NCBI GenBank assembly: GCA_033439685.1
Contig: JAUEDM010000008.1
Location: forward strand, 558,001 to 622,000
Direction: 5' to 3'
DNA from: Apodospora peruviana
Taxonomy: Eukaryota; Ascomycota; Sordariomycetes; Sordariales; Lasiosphaeriaceae
DNA length: 64,000 nt
Made by a program: the position numbers and the translations under genes. Under the pieces are notes generated by a model. The model did no database searches. It was not told the DNA's origin and saw only the letters and a list, made by a program, of their open reading frames with translations. Shown here in pieces: positions 11,468 to 22,318 of this stretch (the first letter of the stretch is position 1; each line of letters begins with the position of its first letter).

Positions 11468-11748
11468 GCCACTTGGCTTTGTCAATTGTTCCCAGGGGTA
11501 TGTGACGGTGACGGTGACGCAGAGGGTAAGGATGTCTGAAATTCGGAACACAAATGACCACAACCCGGGCACTCATCCATCCAAAGAAACACACAATCCA
11601 AAACCAATCAATCCATCTATAACGCGCCGCACGCGCCATGATCAACAAACGCGTCCCTCCTTACTTCCATCATAAATAAGCAGACTGTTACTACTGCACT
11701 GCCCAAAGACCAAACACATTGACAAACTGCTCTGACTCTGAAAAGAAG

Positions 11749-11764
11749 CCCCCCCCCCCCCCCC
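11749..11764. repeat. poly-C homopolymer, 16 bases
   Basis: Uninterrupted C run about 80 bases past the stop codon of the zinc-finger regulator, probably in its 3' UTR (G run on the transcript). Confidence 0.9.
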
Positions 11765-11841
11765 AAAGAAAACAAAACCTGACTGACTACATGTACCTAG
11801 GTACCCAAAGCTTACACCACCCTTCACTCAGATCGTGCTCA

Positions 11842-14739
11842 TCAAGACCCAAAAAACATCTCATCGCTCTCGGTAAACATACTCATGTTAACACAAGCAG
11901 CATCGACGCTGTAATCCGCATCCTCCACGCTCACATCAACAACACTAAATTTCTGATGACCGCCACCGTGAGAAAGCATCATGTTCATCGTCGTGTCCTC
12001 GAGACAATTGCTCCCAAACTGAAGCGCCAACAGATCGTCATCATCACCAGACGTAATAGCGGCGGCGTGCGCAGCCATCGTTGTCCCTAAACCGATACTG
12101 CTTGCATCAGAAATCCCGCTGACATCACCGCTCCCACTAACGCTGCTCAGATCATAGAACCGTGGGCCGCCGCCATCATGGGCAGACGGCGGAGGGGAGC
12201 TGCTTGCCGAGAGCTCTGGTGGTGTCCCCGGGATATGGGTATAGTGAGAAGCGACGCTCTTGGCGCCTGGCGAGGAGGGCGGCAGGGCGGGCAGGCCGGA
12301 GTAGTCTGCCGTATTGTTCTGGTGGTGATACTGCTGCCCTGGAGACTGTTGATTGTTGTGTGTATGATGGCTGTAGTTGCTCATTGCTGATGGCGACACT
12401 GCCGTCTCGTCGAGGTCTCTTTGGTCAGGAGGAGACATTGTCAGTGCCTGGGGAGCCAACGTGCGCGGCGGGGGGCTCGGCATCGGCGCCGTTGAGACGG
12501 TCAAATTGCTCGGGTTCATTGTTGCTGTCGTGATCGCAACGTCCATGATATCCGGGAAATGGGTATCATCGGACATGAGATTGTCGAAGTCGTTCGACGG
12601 GGAATTGACGGCCGAGCTGTCCGAGTATCCAGATTGGCTGCTCATCGAGCTGGTCGATGTATGCTTAGTATTCTTGCGTCTGGTACGGTCACTCTTCTCC
12701 CGTCGCTCATCCATGTCTGGCCTCAGTTTTCTGGGGCGGCCTCTCTTCACAACCTTGCGGACAATGCCGTCAAACGCACCGATGCACATCCCGCGCTGGC
12801 GGTGGCGCGTCAAGGCATCATGGCGCGCAAAACTGTTGCCGCACTCGCACGGGTACGGCTTGATGCCTGTGTGGATCTTGGCGTGGCGCTTCAGATCGTG
12901 CTGCCTGACGAAACATTTCTTGCAGGTCGGGCACTGGTACTGTCTGTCGTTGAGATGGGTCTGCACATGAGACTTGATGTTCTCCTTGCGGCCGAAGCGT
13001 TTGCCGCAGTCGTCGTAGCGGCAGATCCATTTCCCGTCGGATGGGTCGGGCCCCTCGATGTAAGTTGCGATGTCATCTAGGGTTACGCCTGTGTCGGTCT
13101 TGGTTTCTTCGATGTTGATGCTTGCAATGCTGGCTGCGCTTTGGATCGAAGCGATGGACTCGGTTCTGCGGTGGGGAGAGCCGCGCCGGGACGAGGTTGC
13201 GGAAGAGAAGCTTTGATGAACTGGTGACTCGGTTTGGTGGTGTGGCATGATGGTGTTTTGTGAGTCAAAGTCTGTTGTTTCGGGACGGAGATCAGGCTTG
13301 TGGTCGAAGGCGCTGTGTTGTGACATGCCACCCATCGACGATGTAAGCGGTGATGGATGGTGAGATGACATATCAGATGATATGCTCAGACGCCCTGTCG
13401 GAAGACCGTCAAAACCGTGCTCGATCTTGACGAACTCGGTGTTCAGGTTGGTCATGCTCATAAAGTCTGGAGTGCGGAGCTGGTCGGGGTACATGGGTAG
13501 GGTGTTGGCTCGCTGCGGTGTTTGTTGCAGCTCGGCCTCGGCTTGCTGGCGCAGATCTTGGAAGATGCCCGAGTTGCGGTTACTTGACCTGTTGCCGCGC
13601 ATAGGCTTGATCGTCTCCTCCATGGACTCGTCGTAGTTATCAGAGAACCTGTTGGGTCTTTGTTGTTGCTGCTGCTGAGCTGCTTCGTGCTTCATGAATC
13701 GGTCGTGGGGGCTTTCCGTCGGGGTAGGGGGAAAATATCCTTTGGTCACATATCAGTATGGTAGGCGTTGCTGTTCGAACCCATGAGAAAACTTACCATT
13801 CACACTGTGATTTGGGGGCGTAGCTGGCCTCTGCTCAGAGGCATCTATGCTGGTACCCATTGCCTCAAACTTTGCGACCTTGTCGAGGATCCCGTTGCTT
13901 ATTCGCCTTGACGTCCGGCGCGTGTGCGTGCTCGCCGTCTCGCCCTCCGAGATCCAGCCCTGCCCGGAACCGGCCGGGCTGGCTTCAGGAAACGTCATGA
14001 ATGTGGGCGTGGACAAGGCGCTGTCGGGACCAAAGAACTCAAAGTCTTGGGCCGTGTTTATTGCATTGTTGCTGGCAAAGTTCGCCTGATTCTTCTTCAT
14101 CATCGCGTTCATGTTGGGTCCCATGTAAGCGTCAAAGGGGAGGCTGTTGAGGTCTGTTATCTGCCCTTGCGCTGCCATGGCTTCCGCAAACTGCGGATGT
14201 AGCGGTGTTGGGTTGGGCGACATGAGGAACTCGTCGCCCATGATTTGTTGTTGTTGTTGCTGTTGTTGTTTGGTGGCAATGTTGCCATATTGGGACTGGC
14301 CATGGCCCGGGCGGCTTGTGCGTTGCTGCTGCGTTTCTCGCAGAAGATGCTGTGGTGTCGTTGATAATCCTGTGTTAGTAGTCGATGTACTTACCGTTGT
14401 GTAGTCCTGCCGGAACGTCGTGGTTGCTGGTGATGGGGTGAACAGTTGTCGTCGCGTGTCTAGGCTGAGGCCTCGTCGATGGGACACGGATTGTCGTTGT
14501 TGAAAGTTTGGCAGGGGGGCGATCTTCACTGCTTCGAAGGCCGACGGCGTCGAGTTTTGTCGTCGATGTTGCCGTTGGCGCGAGTGAAGACCGCTCTGTT
14601 GTGGTGGATTGGACAGCATTGTTAATGCAAGGGGAGTTCGGAATGGGTTGTCGTTGTCGTCGATGTCGAATATTGCCGCACTCTCAGAGTGTTGGTCGAT
14701 GTGGTTCCGAGACTGTTTGACTAGGTTCAGTCTTGACAT
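11842..14739 (-). CDS. ACE2: Swi5/Ace2-type C2H2 zinc-finger transcription factor
   Basis: Two exons, 14739-13797 and 13739-11842; the intron 13796-13740 has GTAAGT and CCAAAG borders. The start at 14739 (CACAATGTC context) gives 946 residues; an in-frame ATG 30 bases upstream is less favourable. Long low-complexity N-terminus with poly-Gln. Three C2H2 fingers lie at about residues 554-632: the first has a C-x4-C spacing, the second reads C-P-T-C-K-K-C-F, the third C-E-C-G-N-S-F. They are followed at about 648 by a basic R-G-R-P-R-K patch. This order of fingers plus R-G-R-P-R-K is that of yeast Swi5/Ace2, which switch on late-mitotic and daughter-cell genes for septum separation and wall turnover; Sordariomycete relatives affect conidiation and virulence. 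A 45-nt in-frame segment in exon 1 (roughly 14399-14355) has GTAAGT, ACTAAC and CACAG signals and might be an optional intron. Confidence 0.85.
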
Positions 14740-16292
14740 TGTGGAGACGTTAAGGGAGAAGGCAAACAAACCTCACGCAGCGCAAGCCAGGCGGCCGGGC
14801 GATTGGAGTTGGTGTGGTTGTGCTCAGTCGAGGTCGACCTTGCGATAGATGTGTTTGTAGAGTTGTTGCTCTGGTGGCCTGCCTTACTGAGGCTGAGCCG
14901 GTGGTTGACGACGGAGGTCTGGCTACCAGGCGTATGTGATTATGGACTTGAGTCTTGCCAAAGATATTGAGGATCGCGCGGTGACACGATCAACGATCAA
15001 TGATCAAATGATGAGAGGAGGGATTGCTGGGGGGACCCAATGGGTAGTAACAGCAGAATATGCAGCAGAAAGTGAAATTCTGGGGAATGGAATGGTTGCT
15101 CTGCCGGGGGGACGATGGAGACGAAAGAGGTGCGCAACAAACGAACCCCCCCGTGATGGTTGCGCCGGGTTTTGTTTTCTTTGCACCTTCCGGGCCCGTT
15201 GCTACGGCAATGGCGCAGGATCGGTGCGCTGCCGTGCGCTGATTGGAGCGCAGCCCGCTCGGTGGCGCCATTTGCCCAGCACTGCTTAGCTGCCGCCCGC
15301 TAGCGTCAACCCGCCCTGGAGAACCATTAAAATCCGAACTAATGGGTTCTCGCTAGACGTCACCGAGCAGCGTCCTCAAGCACCCAATTCAGCCTGAGCA
15401 CAAGGCCCTCCCGATCACTGCGCAGCCCAGAACCTTGGTCGCCGAGACGATCGCATCCACTCCTTCGCTTTCGCGCCCGAGATCCTGAACAACCGAATTG
15501 ACTTTTTTTCGCATTGTTTTGGCCATGCCATCTTAATTCGACATGTTAAGATATATAATAGCCGCTCTCCTCGCCCATCCTGTGTTATTTGTGTTGTCCA
15601 CCCGAGAGATGATTGGGCTTGACACAGCGGCCCGCATTTTGGCCCTTCTCCGATTGTTGAATTACCGCCAGCCAATCTTGACCTGTCAGCCCCTCGTTTG
15701 TCGGATTGTCCTCATGGCAACCGGTCTGAAGGCGTCTTTCTTCAACTTTTTTTTTGGGGCGATGCGATAGCCAACGTATGATTTATGGCGCATTTTTGCA
15801 ACATCCCTTTTTCCGGCTCTTATCAGAATCATGATTTCAATATCGGTCCCTGGATGTAAGATTGCCGTCCGCAGCGGCTTCCATGTCGGGCAACGAAACC
15901 GAGCGACTCCCTGCCAGGGGTGTGCGGATGTCAATTGACCCAAACATGACCTCACTGACCTCAGGATTTTACAATCTATCCCTGCTCTTTTATGCCTCTA
16001 GCCCTTCTCACCTTCACTTCTGACGTCAACTCATTGATGTTTATTACCGGTACTGGGCCGAATTGAGCTGTCAAGTCTCGGATGCGCCTCGGACCTCCGG
16101 CCCCACAAGACGTCAACGCCGGACCTGCAAATTGAATCACGGTGTATACCTAAGCATGCACGAAAATCTGTGTATATGCTATTATGCAGATCATGCGCGT
16201 TTCATGAGATCAAAATTTGGAAAAGACAAAATGGGGTGTTCGATAGTCGTGGGCAGCAAAAAAAAAAGAAAAAAGATACGTACGTTTTAACC
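14740..16292. other. intergenic, promoter of the Swi5/Ace2-like gene and tRNA flank
   Basis: 1.55 kb. The first few hundred bases should be the promoter and 5' leader of the regulator. No gene, repeat or RNA is supported in the remainder; short open frames on both strands overlap and lack motifs. Confidence 0.55.
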
Positions 16293-16383
16293 TCGGATAC
16301 CGGGAGTCGAACCCGGGGCTGTTGAGAGAACATGCACTTCTGAGAAGTGAGAGTCAACGATGTTACCGCTACACCATACCCGA
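16293..16383 (-). tRNA. tRNA-Glu (anticodon CTC) with intron
   Basis: Read on the minus strand, TCGGGTA (5') pairs with TATCCGA (3') as the acceptor stem. The D region contains GGTGTAGCGGTAACATC, typical of tRNA-Glu. The anticodon stem is GTTGA/TCAAC with loop C-T-CTC-A. An intron of about 21 nt (roughly 16347-16327), containing a CTTCT/AGAAG hairpin, sits after position 37. The T arm is CCGGG-TTCGACT-CCCGG. Mature length is about 70 nt before CCA. The anticodon assignment depends on placing the intron at the canonical 37/38 site. Confidence 0.8.
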
Positions 16384-16851
16384 TTTTGTGGGAATGGTTT
16401 CCGATCTGTTTGATGTGGAGAGCGCTTCGTAATAAAACTTTTGAAGAAGCCCCACAAAGAAGAGAGCCGCGCAAGGATGAAGGCTGTTGTTAGTTAACAC
16501 ATGTACCAAAGCCAGTTGCAGGCAGGTACAGAACGCTATCCTTGGTAGAGTCTCAATGTGGCTTCACAACCCATTGTCAGCACTGGCTCATCCTTTTGAC
16601 CTTCTTTCCGGAAGCAGCCATATCTTTTTTCGATATAATATGTTGTAATATCATGAATGACCAAGACGATGTGACATCCCGCCCGGGTTTGTGCTTTGTC
16701 TGATCTCGAGGATGGGACTTTAGAGTTCTGAAATTGAGACAATACATATATCAACAGAGTCAACCATAATAATCCACCCAAGTTGATTAATAGTCATTCG
16801 TCCCACTGCGGACACGGCCAGCTGCCCTGGCCCCTCTCGACTCTCGAGACC
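16384..16851. other. intergenic between tRNA-Glu and the kinase-like gene
   Basis: 470 bp, upstream of both divergently transcribed genes. No other feature seen. An upstream exon encoding a missing N-lobe of the kinase-like protein was looked for and not found. Confidence 0.5.
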
Positions 16852-18219
16852 ATGTCGCGACAAATCGTCTTGAAAAACGCGGAACGAGACAAGCAGTCGG
16901 TTAATGCACACTTCGAGGCCGACAACAAAGCGAAAAAGAAACAACCACGATCCAACATTGGTAGTAGTGACGACGAATTTGAAGGTCTGACGGTGCTGGA
17001 CCGCGACCAGACCATGGCAGACATCAAGATGGACACCCGCGAAGAGCTCGACACCGGCGGCAACGTCCTCTTCATTGAATACATGAGCCGCGGCCGCTTT
17101 GATAACTACCTCTGCCAAACCGCCATATACCGGTCCGACGCCTTTCCTACCAAGGTGCTCTGGCAGATATTCGACTGTCTATTCAGAGGAATCGTCGGCC
17201 TCGCCTACCCGCACGCCTTCCAGCCTCCCGGCTCCAACCCCCAGACGGACGTCATCGCGCAGGTCAGCGAGACCTCCGCCGGCCTTCCAGTGCTCACGTC
17301 CTACTGCCCCCACGAAACAATCATCCATTTCGACATCGATCCCCTAAACATATTAGTAGGCGACTTTGACTCCAACGAGCACAACATCTCACCCATAATA
17401 AAACTTGCCGACTATGGTCCCGTCAAAGTCTTTTCCGGCAGGACAACACCCAGAGACGCGTTCCAGTCATGGAAAGTACGGTCCCACGGCAAGACCGGAC
17501 CAAAGCCGCCGGAACAGTTTTCCGAAGAATGGGACTACGTCAACAGCACGCCGCAGGCCGCATATCAACAGACCGCGGGCAACTACAGCTGGTGGACGAA
17601 CCTTTACCAAATCGCGTTGGTGATGTGGTCCGCCATCACCCTCTGTCACGTCGAGTACCCACCCGTAGCCGAAGAGTTCAACATCGACCACCCGGAAGGC
17701 ACGACAACAAAGGAATGGGGGTACGGCGATTACCTCTTCGACCAGAAATTCAGTCACATCGACCACGAACTGCGCAACGTGGTCGCGCTCTGCCTCAATT
17801 ATAACCCCACGCGACGGCCCGCTATGCAGATGATCGAGGCGACCATCGCGAAACATCTAACACCCAGTCCTGAGGACCGGTTCGCACAGGTCTGGGCAGC
17901 CAGGAGGTTTGACGGGCCATCACCGCCGCCGCCTCCAAAGGCTGAGTCGTCGCCCGTTAGTGCTACGCAAACGAATCCACATGATCTAGCGGCTAACTTT
18001 GCGAGATGGCAGCAGCAGCAGCAGCCGGTTGTCCTTGGTGTTCCAGCGGGTCTGGGACGGCCATGGGAACCTGCTGCTGCGGTGCAAGCTGGACCGGGCC
18101 AGAATAGGTTGGGAGGAGGAGGAGCAAGAGGTCTACCCGGGGAGGACGAGGAGCAGGGCAGACGGGAGCTCAACATGATTGCGCAGACGCGGCATGTGGA
18201 CAGGGCGCATGTGCTGTGA
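16852..18219 (+). CDS. protein-kinase-like protein, probably inactive or N-lobe-truncated
   Basis: 455 residues from the ATG at 16852 (GACCATGTC context). The C-lobe is recognisable: H-F-D-I-D-P-L-N-I-L-V-G at 159-170 replaces the usual H-R-D-x-K-x-x-N loop, keeping D161 and N166 but with Asp where the catalytic Lys normally stands. D-Y-G at 187-189 stands for D-F-G. A helix with W-S-x-I-T-L-C follows, then a Pro/Gln-rich tail (about 360-455). No glycine loop or VAIK lysine is visible in the first 150 residues. Fungal-specific kinase-like proteins with the H-F-D-x-D-P-x-N pattern exist. Whether this one phosphorylates anything is doubtful. An upstream exon could supply the N-lobe, but none is evident before 16852. 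Confidence 0.65.
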   Translation: MSRQIVLKNAERDKQSVNAHFEADNKAKKKQPRSNIGSSDDEFEGLTVLDRDQTMADIKMDTREELDTGGNVLFIEYMSRGRFDNYLCQTAIYRSDAFPTKVLWQIFDCLFRGIVGLAYPHAFQPPGSNPQTDVIAQVSETSAGLPVLTSYCPHETIIHFDIDPLNILVGDFDSNEHNISPIIKLADYGPVKVFSGRTTPRDAFQSWKVRSHGKTGPKPPEQFSEEWDYVNSTPQAAYQQTAGNYSWWTNLYQIALVMWSAITLCHVEYPPVAEEFNIDHPEGTTTKEWGYGDYLFDQKFSHIDHELRNVVALCLNYNPTRRPAMQMIEATIAKHLTPSPEDRFAQVWAARRFDGPSPPPPPKAESSPVSATQTNPHDLAANFARWQQQQQPVVLGVPAGLGRPWEPAAAVQAGPGQNRLGGGGARGLPGEDEEQGRRELNMIAQTRHVDRAHVL

Positions 18220-18656
18220 ACCAGTGGGCGCCTGGGTATGTGAAGGATATGTTTTGGTAAGTTGGAGGGACTTGTGGTTTTGTCAGAGAGTTAGATGGAT
18301 CCGTTCGCATGTTCATCATATTGTGTTCGCTTGTCTTGGACAACGGTCTCATTTTGGCCGAGATCCTTTTATTGAAGCGAACGAAGGCAATGGAATAGGA
18401 AGTGATATGTATTAGACGCTGTAACGTTGATGGTCTGAAAGTGAATACAAAAGTAACCATTCTCCCGTACAACATCAATTCCTGACGACAATTTCAAGCA
18501 ACAAAGAGACCTGATCTTCCTGTCATGCACGAAAACGAAACGCTGCATGCTGGGTCCTCCGACATGATGGGGTACTTGAAGCAGGACCAGTATAAACTTA
18601 AACACCGACCAACCAAGGAACGCTGAACATCCATCAAACCCCCTTCGTGCCCGGCA
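18220..18656. other. convergent 3' intergenic
   Basis: About 440 bp between the 3' ends of the kinase-like gene and the minus-strand membrane protein gene. No feature other than presumed 3' UTRs. Confidence 0.5.
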
Positions 18657-19649
18657 TCAAGCCCGAGAGGTACCAGCTCCGAGGCCGAGCATCCACCCAT
18701 ACACCTCCAAAGTATCCAACCTGAGGAAACAGGCACTCAGAGTGAAACCCGCCGCCGCTTGCCTCCCCACCTCATCAAAAGCCTCGTTCACTTTGAACCA
18801 AGTCCACTTCGTCCTGGCAACGATGTAGCGGTGCCCGGTTTGTTTGTAGGATCTCGGCAGCGGCCAACTGTATGGGTTTTGGGACTTGGTCCGACGTGTC
18901 GGTCCTTTAGTGGGGTCGAGATATCCCTTGTATACATTTATTTCCCCAAGTTGACCGTCAAAGACCCTGCCATACTCCTCCATGTCGCGGTGGGCGGACC
19001 CCATGTTGCAGACGAGCATGGCGAACCAGAAGAGGTAGTGGATCTCGCGAGCTTGGCCCCGAGAAATCTTGCCCCGGAAGCTTGCTGCCATGGTCGGGAT
19101 CGCGACCAGCAAAACGCCGCCCGTCATAATAACAAAGAACGGGTCGAGTCTTTGCTGCCGCCAGCTCGCCCAGCCGATCAGGGTGTCGATCACGCCTGGA
19201 TGCTCTGGGGGTCCGTCGTAGTTCCTTGGATAAGGGGGTTTGATGAGGTACCCGGCGGGCACCGTTATGTTGTCACTCACTGAGATGGGAGGCGAGGGAG
19301 ATGAACTGGGAGGTGGGATAGTTTCGTCTCTGTCAGTGTCACCAGGAGAGAAGTCAGAAAAATAACGTTCCGAAGAGTCGCTGTCGCGGGTGTCGCTACT
19401 TCCGCCTATGCCGGGGTGTGAAGCGGAGGCTGCCACCCATAGCCTAAGCCTCGATGTAGGACTTCATACCGATGTAGGAACCTCGATTCTGTACAATTGC
19501 AATACCTTTCCGCGACCGTCCCCTTCAGCGATTCTGACGCTTCCGTCACCTTCAGTGGTTTCGTCTCTATCGTCGCCACCAAAGTTATCGAAAGGGAGGG
19601 TGCCGTGGCCGCCATCGTGCAGCCCTTTTCGTTCAATGGGCGACTTCAT
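18657..19649 (-). CDS. hypothetical two-TM membrane protein, exon structure uncertain
   Basis: The firm part is an open frame of about 260 codons ending at 18657. It has a Ser/Asp-rich start (D-S-D-S-S-E-R-Y-F, then P-P-P-S-S-S-P-S-P-P), two hydrophobic segments (F-F-V-I-M-T-G-G-V-L-L-V-A-I and Y-L-F-W-F-A-M-L-V-C) and an Arg/Trp/Tyr-rich remainder. This frame has no ATG at its beginning, so an upstream exon is needed. The best candidate is the stretch starting with ATG at 19649, rich in G-D-D-R-D-E-T and joined by an intron near 19500-19440 whose exact borders I cannot fix. No family recognised. Confidence 0.45.
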
Positions 19650-20326
19650 TCCTTTATTGGCAACAAAGCATCTTCCAACTTTCGATGCTCATGTTCCAAC
19701 AATCGTTTAATAGCCTGCTGTCTGAACAGCCTATCTTGGCGAACAATTTGCGCGGCGTGCCGTTCCAACAGCATAGCTTTGTGAGCAACCTGCCATGGTG
19801 AGTTCGTCATCGTTGAGGGTCCAGCCTGGGAGCTCATGCTTCTTCCATCCTGCGGGTCGTTGGTGGTCTCATCCTTGGGTGCTGAGGACACAATACTCAA
19901 AAATAACAGGGAGTCCAGCTTATATCCGAGGCCAAGTCGGGAGATCTTTATACGTCCATCTAAAGGGTGAGCGACAACATACGGATGCTCCTGGGGGAGA
20001 TCCCTAGTGGTGTTCCTAGTCGGGGGTTCGTAGTCGTCGGTGTTTCCGGGGTCGCTGGTGTTTTGATCTAGGGAGTCAAGTGCGTTTCCATCCCGGAAGC
20101 TCACGATGATGATATTTATGTCTGCCGCGTCTCTTGATGTGTTTGGTAGGATGATTATGAAATAAATACAGAAATTGTGAGCTGGAAACTGGGAGAGTGG
20201 CTTATGGAAGAAGTCTGGGAAGATAGCGACCGGAAGAGAGTAACAAACGACCGACGGCCCGGTCTCCAAGCGCGACTTCCTTCTGTTTTCGAGAAATCGC
20301 AATTCCAACGATACCTGATTTAACAT
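19646..20326 (-). CDS. hypothetical protein with C-terminal charged helix
   Basis: A 226-codon frame from an ATG at 20326. The first ~80 residues look poorly protein-like and may be intronic or 5' leader. From about residue 80 on it is rich in Asp/Pro/Thr, and the last 50 residues (A-M-L-L-E-R-H-A-A-Q-I-V-R-Q-D-R onward) form a strongly charged, likely coiled-coil helix. Its stop codon overlaps the ATG proposed for the next gene (A-T-G-A arrangement), which suggests that both parts could be exons of one gene. No family recognised. Confidence 0.35.
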   Translation of the reverse strand: MLNQVSLELRFLENRRKSRLETGPSVVCYSLPVAIFPDFFHKPLSQFPAHNFCIYFIIILPNTSRDAADINIIIVSFRDGNALDSLDQNTSDPGNTDDYEPPTRNTTRDLPQEHPYVVAHPLDGRIKISRLGLGYKLDSLLFLSIVSSAPKDETTNDPQDGRSMSSQAGPSTMTNSPWQVAHKAMLLERHAAQIVRQDRLFRQQAIKRLLEHEHRKLEDALLPIKE

Positions 20327-20764
20327 GGATATTCTCCGATTAGATTGACCTTTGAATAGTGATCAACGAAAGATGCAATTGCATTCAACTTTCTCTTCTA
20401 CTGTTGCTGCCACTGTCCGAGTCTATTATGGGTCGAAACTTGAAATGGCATTTATGGTGTTATGGGGTTTGCTGATCTGATGATATCGCCAAGACAAAAG
20501 TACCGATTAGGATTCACGCGTATTGGCTGGTTGGTTCTTGGTTTATTTTATTTTGGGCATTATTTCCGGAAAAGGAGCCGGTCCCAAATCCCACTCTCTT
20601 GGCAATGATACTCTATCCGGTTAGCCTTGAGCCCCCCAATCGTGGAGCTTCTGTCAATTGCTGACTGACGCGATAAGATAAAAGTCGCCAAATTCCTCGA
20701 ATTTATTTGAACCCCTTTTTTTTTTGGGTTGTCTCTTCAATTCTTATCACCATTTTTGTACACA
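20327..20764. other. divergent intergenic, promoters
   Basis: 440 bp between a minus-strand hypothetical gene and the acyltransferase gene. It ends in a T-rich stretch and a CACAATG start context for the acyltransferase. No other feature. Confidence 0.5.
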
Positions 20765-22318
20765 ATGTCAATACTTCAATTGCCCGCGGGACGGCCCGGG
20801 GGCTCCTCTTCTCCCGCCTCCGTGGGCAAATGGCTGCTCCTCACGCTGACCCCGAGCTTTATCGACGACAAATTCCACCACGGGTCAGACCGCCGTGGCC
20901 GCCGCGCCAAGCTCCACGCGACCTCCTACCTCGACGGCCTCCGCGGTCTCGCCGCCTGCTCCGTCTTTGCGTACCACTACACCGACTACAACCACAAGTT
21001 CTATCTGCCCTTCTACGGCCACAACGACGACTCCAACGAACACGATGGCCCCTCGGGCTTCATGCAGCTCCCCTACGTGCGCCTGCTGTACGCCGGCACC
21101 CCGATGGTGCACGTCTTTTTCGTGATATCGGGCTTCGCGCTTTCGCTCAGACCGTTACAATACCTATACAACGAGGACTACTCTTCTTCGAGAGGCCCGT
21201 CCCCAGCCGCCGTTGCCAAGTCGCAGGCCCTGATCGCCTCGTCGGCATTCCGCAGACCGATACGACTTTTTCTGCCGCCGCTAGCCGTGACAGCCATCGC
21301 TGCCGCCGAGGTATACATATTAGGGTGGATGCCATCGTTCATGCGGGCGCAGCCGAATTTGGGCATGCAGATCGCGGATTGGGCTTCCGATGCCGTCAAC
21401 AACCTCATGTGGCCGTGGTCCTGGGACGACGGCTCCCCCCGCTCGCGATACAACCCCCACTTGTGGACGATCCCGATGGAATTCACGCATTCCATGTTCC
21501 TGTTCCTCGTGCTGCTAGTCCTGTCTCGGCTGCGCGGGCCACTCACCCGCCAGCTCACGCTTGTGTGTCTGATGATCTATTGTCTGCTGATCACGCGCTG
21601 GGCAGCATTCGAGTTTCTGGGCGGTGCGTTCCTGGCCGAACTTCACCTCTCCTCGCACTTCAAAGCCTCCTCTGCCCACCTCCCGAACAACACCACCGAC
21701 AATACCAAAACCGAAGGCCAACAAACCCCGCCATCAAGTTTCTCGAAGACCATCCTCCGCCTCGTCGTCCTGGTATCAGCAGGCTTCCTCCTCTGCTGGC
21801 CCGCTCGAAAAGACGACATGACCCCTTTGCTCACCTGGATCGAGAACTCGGCGCCAGGAAATTATAAGGAGGGTAAAGACTTTTGGTTAGCCATCGCGGC
21901 ATTCAGCACAGTCTGGTGCGCCGGCCGCATCTCTGTTTTTAGGAGAATCCTCGAGTCGTCCGTCCCGCAGTACGCCGGCCGGATCTCGTTCTGTCTGTAC
22001 ATGTTCCAGCACATGATTCTCAATCTTATGCAGCACCATGTGCTCGGGTCGGAATATAAACCCGCCACCGATGAGAGACAAGAAGAGCTGGCCTGGGGTG
22101 TGCGGGGCACGTTTGGGATCTCGTCTCCAACGCAACGGTTTGCGACCTGGTGGACTGGACTCATAATCATGGGATTAATGTTGGTCTGTTTGGCGGATTT
22201 GATGACCAGGGTTTTGGATAGTCCAGTGGTTAGGTTGAGTAAGAGGTTAGAGGGGTTGGCTTTTGCCCCTGGTGCTGATGAAGTGGCAGGAGGAGGGAAT
22301 GGGGGATTAGAAAAGTAG
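20765..22318 (+). CDS. acyltransferase-3 family (OafA-like) integral membrane protein
   Basis: Intronless, 517 residues from ATG 20765 (CACAATGTC context). The family hallmark S-Y-L-D-G-L-R-G-L-A-A is at about 55-64, with a following conserved His in A-Y-H-Y near 71, then V-H-V-F-F-V-I-S-G-F-A-L-S and W-T-I-P-M-E-F, all typical of Acyl_transf_3 proteins. About ten hydrophobic segments are visible, ending with a helix before L-A-D-L-M-T-R-V. These enzymes move acyl groups from cytosolic donors onto sugars, lipids or secondary metabolites across a membrane; the substrate cannot be told from sequence. The nearest gene, an SDR reductase at 23777, is 1.5 kb away on the same strand; a metabolic link is possible but unsupported. 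Confidence 0.85.
   Translation: MSILQLPAGRPGGSSSPASVGKWLLLTLTPSFIDDKFHHGSDRRGRRAKLHATSYLDGLRGLAACSVFAYHYTDYNHKFYLPFYGHNDDSNEHDGPSGFMQLPYVRLLYAGTPMVHVFFVISGFALSLRPLQYLYNEDYSSSRGPSPAAVAKSQALIASSAFRRPIRLFLPPLAVTAIAAAEVYILGWMPSFMRAQPNLGMQIADWASDAVNNLMWPWSWDDGSPRSRYNPHLWTIPMEFTHSMFLFLVLLVLSRLRGPLTRQLTLVCLMIYCLLITRWAAFEFLGGAFLAELHLSSHFKASSAHLPNNTTDNTKTEGQQTPPSSFSKTILRLVVLVSAGFLLCWPARKDDMTPLLTWIENSAPGNYKEGKDFWLAIAAFSTVWCAGRISVFRRILESSVPQYAGRISFCLYMFQHMILNLMQHHVLGSEYKPATDERQEELAWGVRGTFGISSPTQRFATWWTGLIIMGLMLVCLADLMTRVLDSPVVRLSKRLEGLAFAPGADEVAGGGNGGLEK

Larger units (their letters stand above)
10533..11841. other. intergenic with MITE-like element and simple repeats
   Basis: 1.3 kb upstream of nothing annotated and downstream of the Swi5/Ace2-like gene. 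It contains the inverted-repeat element at 10745-10981, a (GT)n tract near 11433-11462, three GGTGAC units at about 11504-11520 and a C16 run at 11749-11764. No coding region is supported; the part next to 11842 is likely 3' UTR of the zinc-finger gene. Confidence 0.6.

Noticed and set aside
12162..14720. Many plus-strand frames
   Set aside because: Antisense shadows of the zinc-finger regulator gene.
20707..21867. 386-codon plus-strand frame overlapping the acyltransferase
   Set aside because: Arg/Pro/His-rich out-of-frame shadow of the real frame that carries the D-G-L-R-G motif.
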